Of a stretch of DNA of 64,000 nucleotides, positions 24,401 through 36,207 are shown piece by piece. This DNA comes from Desmodesmus armatus (lineage: Eukaryota; Chlorophyta; Chlorophyceae; Sphaeropleales; Scenedesmaceae), in the NCBI GenBank assembly GCA_007449985.2, contig VIIQ02000693.1, forward strand, positions 62,001 through 126,000, in the 5' to 3' direction. Made by a program: the position numbers and the translations under genes. The notes under the pieces are model-generated. The model ran no database searches. It was given only the letters and a program-made list of their open reading frames with translations, and was not told where the DNA came from. How positions within the stretch are numbered: the stretch's first letter is position 1; each line of letters begins with the position of its first letter.

Positions 24401-27400
24401 CGTACCAGTGACTGCCAATGTCACGGGCCTGACCAGCGAGACAGACTACACTGCATGTGTCATAGCAGCTGATGTTACCAAGCTGCAGAACAAGCAGGCA
24501 GCTGGTCTGTCGAAAGACTTCAGGACGCAGGACATTACGCCGCCAGGGGTGGTTATCAACATCATGCCTGGCACAGATGGCAACTTCACGTGTGACAGGT
24601 ATGGCCAGCTGCAAGTGGCAATGCGGGAGCTGCAAGTAGCGAGCATTAGTGTTGACGGGTCACCAGAGCAGCCTCATAATGACTTTTTACCAATCCTACA
24701 TGGGACCTCTTGAGCTTGACACCTTCACCAATTCAGAAGCTGTGGTGGCCCTGGCCAATGACAGGCCCATCCATCCGGGGTGTCTGAAGCTTGTTCACGT
24801 GGATACTTCGCCAGGCAGTGATGGTCAACAGAACTGCATGGGACACCATGACAGAATCTGAGATAGTGTGGACAGCTCTTTGCATCTGAATTTGCAGCTG
24901 CTGCTGAGGTTCACCTCTCCTGCGCTAAACAACTGCCTGCCTTCTGGTTGCAGGACAAGCTTCCTGTGCTCACTCGTCTTCAGTGTTAGCCTGAATGAGC
25001 CAGGCAGCATTGCTTGGGTGCTGCCTATGGCAGCCAACACGAGCTTACTGCCAACCCCACAGCAGCTCCTGGGCGCTGCGGACGCCAGCCAGTTCTTCCT
25101 CTCTGGTCGCACCCCAGAGGGCAGCGCGCAGGTGCCAGCTGCAGCTGTGCTGGCCAATGCAACAGTGGTGGCCCTTGCCAGCCAGACAGCGTACACACTG
25201 GTGTTGTCAGCGAGGGATGCGGCACCTTTACCCAACTATGTCCCGTCATTGGTCGCGGTGCAGCTGACCGCGCCAGATGTGCGGCCACCAGCATTCACAG
25301 GTGGGCACAGCAGGGGCCTGGGGCCTGTTTCTTGTGACGTGTCATTGCACCTTGCACTGCCACCTTTGAGACAGCCAGCCTGGATAGTACAGAGCGGCAC
25401 TGAGGGAGTGTTGTTCACAAAACTCCCCAGCTCTTCCTCAAGACATAGTTGCATAAATGCTGACAACGGTTTGACATGAAACTTGGCAACACCTTGTCTC
25501 TTTACTTGTTGTTCACTGCAGATGTTGGGCTTCAAGGCGTGGCTGACACCACAGTGAGCATCCGCACCACTCTTGACGAAGACAGCACCGTCTTTTTCGT
25601 GGTGTTGCCCCACCCTTCTGCTATACCTACACCAGCACAGGTGGGTGCCGTCACACAAACATCTGGTTCCTCCTCAACCTTGTCTTCGAGTAGTGTCAAC
25701 CAGCTGTGGCTCTTGTGACGTACATGCCTGCCTGCATGCAGTATGCTCCATCAGACAGAATCGTCACAAAATGCAGCAGTCGTCCGCACCTCTACATGGC
25801 CTGCGACGCGCGTGACCTTGTGTGCGAGGTGAATGACTCAAGCGCAATGTGCACCCACCGCCATGCAGGTGGCTGCAGGTGTGGCTGCCAACAACTCCCA
25901 GCCAGTGTCATCAGGGAAGCTTTCCGCAGCCTTCAATACGTCTGCGCTGCTGGTGGCGGAGGGCCTTTCCCCTGGCTCTTGGTATGACATCTACCTGGTG
26001 GCAGCCGATGACCCGGCAGGCAACCTGCAGACGCGGGTCACCAACATCACGTAAGCCTACGATGGTAGTGGATGTGTGCTCCCCCCGCAGTTTTGTCAGC
26101 AAAGTTGCTTTGTGGCATGTCGCCGGTTGGGTTGTCCTGACAGCCTGGCAGCTGCAGCTTGGTTCCGAACCAAGTTTGGCAAACTAGTGAACCAGTGAAT
26201 AGCAGTGCATCATGTTCGGAAATCCTGACAGCAGCATCAGAGATGGTCTGAGTGAGTGCTGGCGTACTGTGCTGCAACGCAGGCGTGTGCGCACGACAGA
26301 CAGCGTCCCGCCTGTCATGACAGACCTGACAGCCACATTCACACCCCCAATGAGCCTCACCTTGACCTACACAGTCAGCAAGGCCGGCAGCTTGTGGCTA
26401 GCACCCCGCAAGGCAGGACTTCCAGAACCAACCGCACAAGAGGTGCTGACCGCAGTGGCGACAAGGTCCACGGCGAGCGCCAACTTCACTGCAGCAGTGA
26501 CGGTGCCGGCAGCGGCAGTGTCAACAAGTCAGACGTTGTGTGTGGCTGACGGAGACAAGCTGGTGATGTATGCCGTGGCGCGAGACACAGAGGGGCAGTT
26601 TGCCGGCCGTCAAGATAATACCAGCCCACTGAAGAGGTATGGGCTGAAAGGGCTCCTGCGCATACCACTGCTTGCCATCCAGACAGTGTGCATCCATGTC
26701 AATATCCTGCACGTGTGCCTCAAGGTCCTTTGGGTGTGTGTATCAAGGGTGTGCGTGCGTCCGGCCCACATTTGTGTACGTCCTTCTGACATGTTGTACA
26801 TTCTGACCCCCTAGTCACCTGACACACCATTGTTTGTTGTTGTGACCACAACTTCCTTCCCCACCAGCGTGGCTGTTGTCATCCAGTCTGTCACGGCAGA
26901 TGCCTCCTGCCCCTCCCTCGCATATCTGCAGCCCAGCCTAGCCTTCAGCACAGCAGGTGCTGCTCAGGGCCTGTCGCTGCCAGGCATGCTGCTGGGTCCC
27001 AGGACAGCCAACGGGTCCAGCACAGGCCCTGTTGTGGTGCAGCACCAGCAGGCAGTGGCCTTCTTGGATGCAGCAATCGCCGGAGATGGTTATCAGCTTC
27101 ATGGGCAGATTGGCGCCAGCAGTACAGCTTCAGGTTCAATCAGGCTGCCAGGCGCCGCAGCTGTTGCTGTTCGACCGTGAGTGTTAGTCGCGCAGCCGTG
27201 TCTTGCAAGGTTCTCCTTATACTCTGTATGCAACAGCGTATTTAGCCTGGCCGTGTTCGGGGGTCACCCCAATGATTTGTCTCTTGACATCAAGGCATGG
27301 TTCAGCAGGGCTCAACCGGCGGCAATGGCAGCTTCCTAGGCAGCAATGATCTGCAAGGTGACGACTGCATTGGTATGAGGCCACTGCTCACCTTTGCTGT

Positions 27401-30400
27401 GCGCCTGTTGAACAAGAGAGTGTATGTGTGCTGTTCTGCTGCTCGCTGCAGGTTGCCCCCAACTCAGGTTGCTGCCGTCCTCCGTAGCGCCCAACTGGTG
27501 CCAGACGCCAACAGCAACGAGGGCTCTACCCTGCGTATCAGTTACCAGCTCAAAGACCGCGCAGGCAGGACACAGGTTGACACAGCTGGGCTCAGCATAC
27601 GGCCGTTGCTGAGCTATTCTCAGGCGGATGCAGCACCTCCAACAGGCACAGCAGTGGCAAGCAACGCCCTGCCAAGTTGCGACGTCAGCACCCTGGGTGC
27701 TGCAAGCGGCGTAGGGGAGTGCAGCGTTGTTGTGGACCGCAAGTTCTTCCCATCAACAGGCTCACTGGATGCAACAGTCACCCTTCAGATGTTGATTGGG
27801 TGAGTGCTGTTGCCGGCGGTCAATATGCGTCTCTGTCTCAACATGTCATATGGCTGTTGAGCTACTGTCCTGGCGCTGTACACTTGCAACTGCTCAGCTG
27901 CCAGTGGGGTACTTTGTTGCTTTGCGTGCAGGGAGGCACAAGTCGCAACTGCTGAGGTCACTGGGTTGCGGTTGCTGGCACCGCCTGTCATCCCTGTGTT
28001 CACGCCTACGTCCCAGCCTGGGATCCTCGTGACGATGCCGTACCGGCAGGTTTACACCGGCGAAATGATCAAGGTCAGTGTCCAAGCAGTAAACCCCCTC
28101 ATGCAAGGCATCACGGGCTTCACGCTGCCTCTGCGCTACGACAAGACGCTGCTGGAGTTCCGGGAGGCACAAGCAGGCGACCTGTGGCAGGAGGCAACCG
28201 TCACCACCCAGGCCGATGGCGGCAACTTTGAGATCGCTGTGCTGTCTGCAGGGCGCAGTGGGACACAGTCTGACACCGCGTAAGTAGCTCAACTGCGACC
28301 ACGACCAGCTTGCGCGGCGCACTTGCACGGAGACAAACCTAATCTCACCCGATTGCATGCCCTTCCACAGGTACCGAGCAGACATAAACGGCATTTTGCT
28401 CGTTGACATCTTCTTCACGGTCAGAGCCACTCGGGCAGGCGCAGTGACAGGCGCCTTGGAGCTGATGCGTACTGCAACGTCCCTGTGGCCCAGCTGGCGC
28501 GCCCCCTACTACCAGTTCAACAGCTTCAATGGGGCCAGCAACAGTGCCGATGCCATATCTGTCAATCAGGCCCGCACGCTAGGTGTCTGGGCTTGGGCAG
28601 ACCGGTACGACCTGTTCAACACTGCTGCCCTGAACGGCCAGCAAGTCTCAACAGCTGTGAGAGGCATGCTTGTGAGGAACCACGGAGGCTCCACTGGCGC
28701 CAGTGACGCCCCCTCTTGCTCCATCGGCGCAACATCCTCCCCGCGCCCAGCTGCTGTGGCAGTTGACGCAGTCAGGCGCGCATGTGTGGTCACTGTCAAT
28801 GCCGTCAACACAGTCCCTGCCAAGCAGCTGCTTGTCACGCTGTCGCTTCCTGATGGCACGGGTAACCAATTCGCACAGGTGCGCGTCAGAACAACACAAA
28901 TGCTGCTGCCTGCTGGATCCTAGCTGTTTACTCCCCACTTCTGTACGCGGTTGACATGTTGCCTCAGGATGTCAATGAAGGCTCCTTGCTGTCTTGCTTT
29001 TAGTCCGGATACTACCTGGTGTAGGTGGTGCAAACCACTGACGGGGATGGGGGTTTTCCCCCACCTTAGTGTTTCAATTGGTCCAACCCTGGCAGGCAAT
29101 GCCATGGATGTGTGGCGACTGTGTCTGCGCCGCAGACACTTGCAGTGCAACATTTTCTTCCCCAAATGGGTGTGTCTAGCTGCAGCAGGATACCAGACGT
29201 ATGGGACCAAGAACCTGTCCAGTGGACAGCAGTTGTGTGTGCTTGTATGGATCAAACTCTGACTTGTGAAGCTGGTGAAACCCATAACTCGTGTGTGTTG
29301 TGCTGCAGGTGGCTCTTGACATTTGGTATCCATCCAGCTTGGTGCTTGCAGCAGCTGACCCAGTGCTCAACAGTGTTCTGCCCCTCAATGTGGCCCCCAG
29401 CACGCCCACCTGTGCTGCATATCAGTCAACGAGCCTGCGGCTGACCGCAAAATTTAGTAATGGAGGCACTGGCCCTGGTGACACCATTGCAGACGCAGAT
29501 ATCACTGGCTTGGCGACGTACACCAGCAATGACACCAACGTTGCGCAGGTGTTAGGCTCCCTTGTGAAGGTGCGGCGGGTGCATGTGTCTGCTTGATGCT
29601 TGTCGTCAGCTGATACGGGACCGGTCTTCATCGACCTTGACCGTGCGCATGTCCCTTGAAGTTCATTTGCGACATGACAGTACTAGTACACTCATAGCCA
29701 GCCCGTCGCCAAACTCGCCCAGTCCAGTGTTGCATGCGCATGCTGCACTGTGCAGGGTATTGCGCCTGGATCTGCTACCATCACCACGGCAGCCAGCAGC
29801 ACGCTCAAGCTGGCCATAACGGTCAGCAGCGAGCCTGCATGTCTGGTGCAGCTGCACACGGCCGCCACAACTGGTGCTGCCGTCTCCACTGCCAACAACA
29901 GCAGCAGTAGTAGCAGCGGCCAGGGTGGCCCGACCCTAAGACCCGGAGAGGCCTCCAGCCTCGCCTGGCAGCTCCGGCAGGACCTGGTTTGGGAGGACAG
30001 CGCGGCCATGGTGCTGAGCTATGCTCGTTTCAGCGATGGGTCTGTGATGGATGTGACAGACAAGACCGCGGTTGCGGCGGTGCTGCCTGCTGGCGGCAGC
30101 AGTGTGCTGCCATTCAGCCTCAGCACAGACAACACAACTGGGCTGCGCTGGCTGACAGTCAATGCCACGGTGAGGAAATGCTGCACCACCAGCCCGAAGG
30201 ACGTCACTTCATGATGATGGGGCTACAGCAGCACATCATGCGCAGCGTTGTTGTGATCAAGCACGCCCTGTTTCATGCCCGCACTGTCCCTCCCATTCGT
30301 CTGTCAGGCTACATCTTTGGACAGCGCAGCACGGCTGTTGATTTGTTGCGTCAACTTGCGTGAAGCCATGGCGTCGCTTGCACATGTTCCGCCGCATACT

Positions 30401-33400
30401 GCTGCATCAACTGGCACTGTGCTTGCAGGTTGGCACCCCCACACCTTGCCAGCAGTACCTACAAAGCTCCTGGGCAGTCTGCAGCAACGCAGTACAGCTG
30501 GGCACCGGCCAGGGCTCAGTGGCCGTCAAGCTGCCGCAGCCAACCACAGTGGCAAACTTCACAGCTATCCCTGGCAGCATTACAAGCAGCGGTGACCCTG
30601 CACGCCTGAATCCGATCCTCGTGGCAACCAGCAGCAGCCTTGTGCTGCAGATTGCCTTTGGTGATGGTGTGGTCCGAGACTTCAGCAGGGATAGGAGGGC
30701 TGTGTACGGGCTTGCACCAGGGTCCACCATGTGTGAAGTAATCAGAGGTGAGCCAAAGCATAATGGCTCCTGAAAGTGAGGTTCCGCTCAGTGGGAAGTA
30801 TCACCAATCACATATTCAACCTGGGGAGCTGGGGTACATGGGATGGGACCTCACCTGCTGAGTTTTGTCACTCACGCACACAAATGCAGTCACGATTGGG
30901 TTTCTGCAGGTACCATTGCTAGGCTGCTGTTGCCACCTTTGGGGTACTGCAGCTGCAACTGGGACGGGCACACGACCACACCTGAAACAACATTCCCTGT
31001 GCAATCTGGTTCTCATCTCTCCTCCCACACCGCCGCCGCTGTCCGACGTGTTTTCTCCTGCAGGTGTCGATGGCACCTGGCAAGTGGTGGCTGCAGCAGC
31101 AGGCAGTAGCCTCACCGGCAGCTGCACCATCACAGCAACAGTCACCTTCCAGGGCGGCATAGCTCCCCTCACAGCCACAACCTCAGTGGCACTTGTGGGC
31201 CTGTCCAAGCTTGCCCTGTATGCCCTCAGCGCTGAGCTGGCATCTGTGCCAGCTGTGCCCCCTGCTGGCGGGCTGGTCCAGGCAGAGGACCTGCTGCTGC
31301 TGCAGTGCCAGCCTGGTGGCTATGATCAGGTGTGTGTGCTGTTGAAGCGGCTAGTGCCTTGCAGCAGTTGAGGCCACTTTTGAATACAGCCACACTGCAG
31401 CCCCTGATGTTGTAGACACTCACAGCTCACCGTTGTGCTGCAGCGTCTTGTTGACTCCACGTTGTATCAGCCTTACGGCACTTGACGTATGCATGCATGC
31501 TGCCACCTGAGCTTTGACTCAGTACAATCCGTTCATCACGTCAGTCAGGACCAAAAGCCATGGTGGCACGCAACTGCAGTAGAGCTCCTGTGGCAATCAC
31601 AGCTGTAGCTAGAAGCCAGCTGTTGTTCCTGGAATGTGCCAACATGACTCCCATTCCTGCTGAGGTTTTGCGTCATGCTGCGCATTTGACATGCTGCTTG
31701 CAGCGCTCTCTGTGGACGTACGCTGTGCTGAGCAACTGCACAGCCGCCAATGTATGTCCCCTAGTGGACATCAACAGCAGGCAGTACACTCAGCTCAACA
31801 GCACGAACCCAAGTGTTGCACAGCTCTTGGCAGGCACATCATCCTACGGTAAGTCTGGCCGAGCTGGCAATATGCCAACCAGTGGTAGTTCTGGAGCATG
31901 TTGCTGGGAGTGACAGTCGCTGACTGGAAGCATCCCTGGTTTGCCAACCAGTTGGGCTGCACAACCTGCAGCAGCTTGGGCCACTGTCTACCCTGTTCTT
32001 TGTCACGTGCACCTAAATTGCCTCACGTAAAAGGGGGAGAAACGTGGCACGCATCTCCCAGGGTATCAGCTCCCCCCCCCCCCATCACAGGCTTGCCCTT
32101 GCAGGCTACCCCTTGCTTGACAACATCCTTGCGCCAACAGCCGCCGGCACCACATGCATCAGTAGCTCCTTCAGCAATGCAGCCTCCTGCAGCTTCACGT
32201 CGTCGAATTTCGAATTGACACGTGCTGTACCACGTGCATGTCCTGCATTGGGTGTTTTTTCGTCAAGGCTGCGAGTTGTGCACACATGTCCCAGGGGGTT
32301 CAACCCTAAACCGAAAGTTTCACTTGCCCAACATTCTCCCTTTTGTTGGACCACCATCGCTTCTTGCAGGCTACCCCTTGCTTGACAATATCCTTGCGCC
32401 AACAGCCGCCGGCACCACACGCATCAGCAGCTCCTTCAGCGATGCAGCCTCCCGCAGCTTCACCCTGACAGTCAAGGACACCTTCCAGCCCAGCTGGCCC
32501 GCCGCTGCAGCGCTGTCAGACACGACAGCCCGTGTGGATGCCAACATGAGCGATGCTCAGCTGCTGGTGACATACCTGATGGTTCCGTCGGCCCAACTGG
32601 ACCTTGCAGCGAGCCCGCCGGTGATGCCGGCTTTGAGCGCTGTGCAAGCAGGTGTGTTGCACACCTACAACCAGGTTGAGCGTAAGCCAGTTTTCAACAG
32701 TTGACCTGTGCTGTGCCGCGTGCATGTCCTGCAGTTGGCGATGTTTCCGTCAAGGCTGCTAGGCATGCCAAGCTTTTGAGTAGGCAGTGCCCTGGCATCA
32801 TGGCATGCAGTTTTGAACAAGCCCGACATGGCGTGTGCATGCAGGTGTCAGCCTGGTGTCAGATGTCGCGCGGGGACCCAACTTCCTCACAGCCACCAGC
32901 ACTGGCCTCCTCCCGGGCACAAACTACACAGTGTTGGCAGCAGTGCGCCTCAGCAGCAGTGGCTCCAGCAGCAACCAGGCAGCCTCTCCCACAGTGCTTG
33001 CGCTCACAGGGCTGCTGGTGCCAGATACTGCCCCTCCCAGCTTCACGACAGCAGTGGTGAGGGCTGTGGCCCCAGGTGTCGTTGGCAGCAACGGCAGCAG
33101 CTCGACGGCTGGCGCCACAACGTTCAGCATTCAGATGGATCTGGCATTGGATGAAGATGCACGGGTGTACTACGCTGTGTATGGGGACCCTGCATGCATC
33201 ACAGGTGCGGGGTATGTGCTGGCATGATGTGCACCTGGGTGCGCTTTGTAGCTCACCGTTGACAGCCTGTGTGCTGGGGTGTAGTGGACTGGGGACAAAA
33301 GTCTCAGTCATCTTCTTGGCAAGTACTAGGGGGTCTGGTTGTTGTTGGCTCTTGATAGCTGGCTCGCACAGTAACTGCTTGCACAGGTGCCGGTGCCCCC

Positions 33401-34687
33401 GGATGCTGTTGCCTATCAACTGTAAGCGGTGCAAGGTGTGGTCATATAGGTACTCAACAGATGCGACACCCACATGTTATTACTGACTGCACCCGTGTCA
33501 TAACAGTACAGTACAGTACACTAATTGGGGGCAGAGTCCCAACCTCGGTGCTAGCCAGCGAGCCAGGGGCTCATGAGGGTGCCCACTGGGAGGGTCTGAT
33601 TATGCACCCCGGTCTCTCAGGTCAGGTGTGAGGGCGCTAACGTTTGCCATCTGCTGCCTGCGATGCTGGCCCTGCAGCTGACCCAACCCCCGATGAAATC
33701 AGGAGGGGAGACAACCTGTACGAGGTTGGAAAGTGCAACTGCTCCAGCAGGTTCTGTGCTGCAGCAGCGCACGGCTCTGTGCCCTTCAGCAGCAGCAACA
33801 GCAGTGCAGCGATCACAATCAGGGCCAACCTGCCGCCTTTCCCCTTTGACAACGTCGGCGCAGACACTTGCCACGACTGTAAGTAGCCGCAGTGCGTCTG
33901 TGCTGGGCATAGCATGTGCATATGTGTGCATGTTCTCAACTACTGTACAACAGTTCATACTGGGTTAGTGTTTGCGGGCAACGGCTGATTGCAAGCAGCG
34001 TATGTGTGGATGCGCGCATCATGCGACCACTGCTCCAACTTGGTGGGATGTCAATAAAGCTTTTGTATCCGTTCTGCTCATGCCCGTGCAGTCTGGCCAT
34101 CTAGCTTTGCTTCCACCAAGCACGCAGTCTTCCTCGTAGCAGATGACAAGCAGCCAACATACAAGGGCTGGACCAGTGTCTGCTCCATGCTCTCCCCTGC
34201 TTCTGCCACAGCACCCACACCCTGCCCTGCTGTCAGCATCAGCCCCTGCCGCAACACCCCTCCCGCAGTAGAGTCTGTCAACAGCCAGGCGCCGCCGTTT
34301 GCACCCCTAGACCTTTACGCTGAGTCAGCAGCTGCGGCTGCGCCCTCGGGGGCCCCAATCAAGGGCATAGCGCAGCTGGTGGACCCTATCTTCCCTGCAT
34401 TTTTGGTCCCGACGGTGCAGTCGAGCGGCACGAGCGTTGTATTCAGCTTCCAGACCAGCAAGCCAGGGCTGGTGCAGTGGCGGTTGGTGCAGCAAGTTAC
34501 ACAGGTCATCGCAACTGGGTTGAGGGTGGTGCCGGATGCGTCTGAGCGGCAGGTGGTGACGGTCAGCAGGCAGTGCAGCGGGGCGCAGCTGGTGCCTGGG
34601 ACGGAGTACGCAATGTGGTTCAACATGACTGACATCTACGGGACACGCAGCAAACCAGAGTACAGCATCTTGCAAGTCACATTGTGA
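18491..34687 (+). CDS. Giant single-pass membrane protein, FN3-like repeats and TMEM132-like core
   Basis: 29 exons: 18491-18530, 18714-19129, 19473-19609, 19997-20113, 20325-20655, 20829-21086, 21410-21616, 21950-22189, 22424-22648, 23081-23427, 23626-23830, 24018-24598, 24954-25300, 25522-25640, 25869-26050, 26283-26636, 26868-27176, 27452-27799, 27932-28279, 28371-28878, 29309-29569, 29756-30169, 30429-30747, 31064-31329, 31704-31848, 32370-32651, 32845-33204, 33678-33878, 34092-34687. All phases agree: 2,820 aa. Residues 1-250 are Ser/Gln-rich, then acidic and coiled-coil, probably cytosolic. One membrane segment (~252-272) follows basic residues, so the remaining ~2,550 aa should be extracellular or lumenal (type II). 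Recurrent FN3-like units carry LDEPGTVFFAVV, HLDEPGTLYATLL, SLNEPGSIAWVL, TLDEDSTVFFVVLP, each later followed by a Tyr-x-x-x-(V/A)-x-A-x-D strand. Residues ~1472-1760 look cohesin-like and ~1874-2290 bacterial-Ig-like (YTSNDTNVAQVLGSLVKGIA), together recalling TMEM132. Adhesion or cell-wall contact is inference. Confidence 0.85.
32105..32763 (+). repeat. Partial tandem duplication of an exon in the giant gene
   Basis: The exon starting at 32370 (GGCTACCCCTTGCTTGAC) has an upstream copy starting at 32105 with an intact acceptor (ttgcag) and about 100 bp of similar sequence, then diverges near 32205. The intron segment after the real exon (32701-32763) also has an upstream copy (about 32217-32277). 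Offsets of 265 and ~484 bp imply one ~484-bp duplication whose first copy then lost ~219 bp. Confidence 0.75.
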
Positions 34688-36207
34688 ATGACACATGTAG
34701 CTGGTTATCATGCTTGGACAAGCATGTGATGTTCCTGGGACTTCGTGTGACAGTACTGTCACAAGTGTTGTTGATGCTGCCGGTTGGCCCATGTGCGGTT
34801 GGCGCACGTGCCGGTTGGGTGCACCTGGTTCACCAGTGTGCTTGGGTGTGCATGTTGGATGTCCTGTCCTGCATGTTGGTGGTGTACATGGGGGGTGCTG
34901 GGGGCCGGGCTCAGGCTTCAATGTGGCAAGCATTAGCCATGGAGCCACCTGGGGGTAAAGTGTGCTAGTGCACTGCAGGCTAGCTGGCCCTACAGCTGGC
35001 CCCCTTTCTGACTCGCCTATGTACCACTCATTGGTGCTGTCCATATCTGACTATTTTGACGTTCTGACTTGGTCATGATTTATTTACGACCATAAAGAGT
35101 GCACTATAGCTTGCATGCGCATTGGACTATTGTTGCCCTGTGGCTGTTTTTGCCGCTTGTTGCTTTCTTATTGGGTGCAGTGGTTCTGCATGACGATGCA
35201 GGAATCCGGTCAAGCTCACCCGCTCACCCTTGAAAGTTTCTTGTTATACCACAGTGTATACCAGGCTGGCGCCAGATGTTGCTTCTTGTAATTGTGCTCT
35301 GGATTTGGGTGGGAACAAGGCGCATCATGTGCAACTGCTACTGCAACCCAGCTGGACCTGGAGCTTTTTAACGCATTGCTAGTCCGCATGTGAGTGCTGT
35401 TTCAGCCCGGCTAGCCCCATGGACTTGCACCACTATGGGGTCGCACAACATCTGCCATTGTGTTGGTTGCTCATGTTCCCGCTGTGTCCCACCATGGGGA
35501 CGCTGGGACAAACTATCAGAAGCCCAGTGGATCCCTGAACCTCATCTTGCCTGCTCTAACAGCCCATTTCACATTGCACACAACACACCGTGCCAGTCTG
35601 AGCAGGCCTGCATGGGAAGGCTGCTGTGCTGGGCAGAAAGCAGTGTACAGCGGGACACAATGAAATCCATGCCTCTGCTATGGTGGGAGACGCCTTGAAC
35701 GCATAGTGAGTGTGCATTAACAGCAGTAGAATGCACGCTGTTGGATGCGCCTGCTGAGCCTTGATGGCCTTCCCTCGCCCTTCCTGCCAGCTGGCAGCCT
35801 GCAGGCTGGTGTGCACCTGTGCACCACAACTCCGTGACAGTTATGTGCCTGAGGCTACTCTGACGTGTTTGCTAGATGCTATCAGAACAGCAGCCTGCAA
35901 CTTGTGCATGAGTCAACAATGGGTTTTTTTTTCAGTGCATGGGCCAGCAGTGGATTGACCTGCACGGGGACCTGCAAGTAGAGTGACCTGCATGGGGACC
36001 TGCAGTTGACCAACTGCAGTGTGCAGTGTGACACCAAGAGTGACTCTGTGCCAAGCGCGTCTGCATAAAATGAACAACAAACCGCGCTTGAATGTGAACA
36101 AGCCTCTGACGAAACGTGCTACCTTCGCTTCGGTCCAACTTAGATCCAGGTGCAGCAGACCCAATCGAGTTGAGGAGTGTGCATAGCCAATACTGACACA
36201 CTCAGCA
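34688..36207. other. Intergenic region, no gene seen
   Basis: This covers the 3' region of the giant gene, with a candidate poly(A) signal TGTAA at 35287-35291, and the promoter side of the hydrolase gene. I see no supported coding exon. Confidence 0.4.

Noticed and set aside
27290..27360. Candidate exon 'ggctcaaccggcggcaatgg' between 27176 and 27452
   Set aside because: The flanking exons already join in phase and read sensibly (AVAVRP-LPPTQV).
32290..32310. 'gggggttcaaccc' as a tRNA T arm
   Set aside because: No cloverleaf around it.
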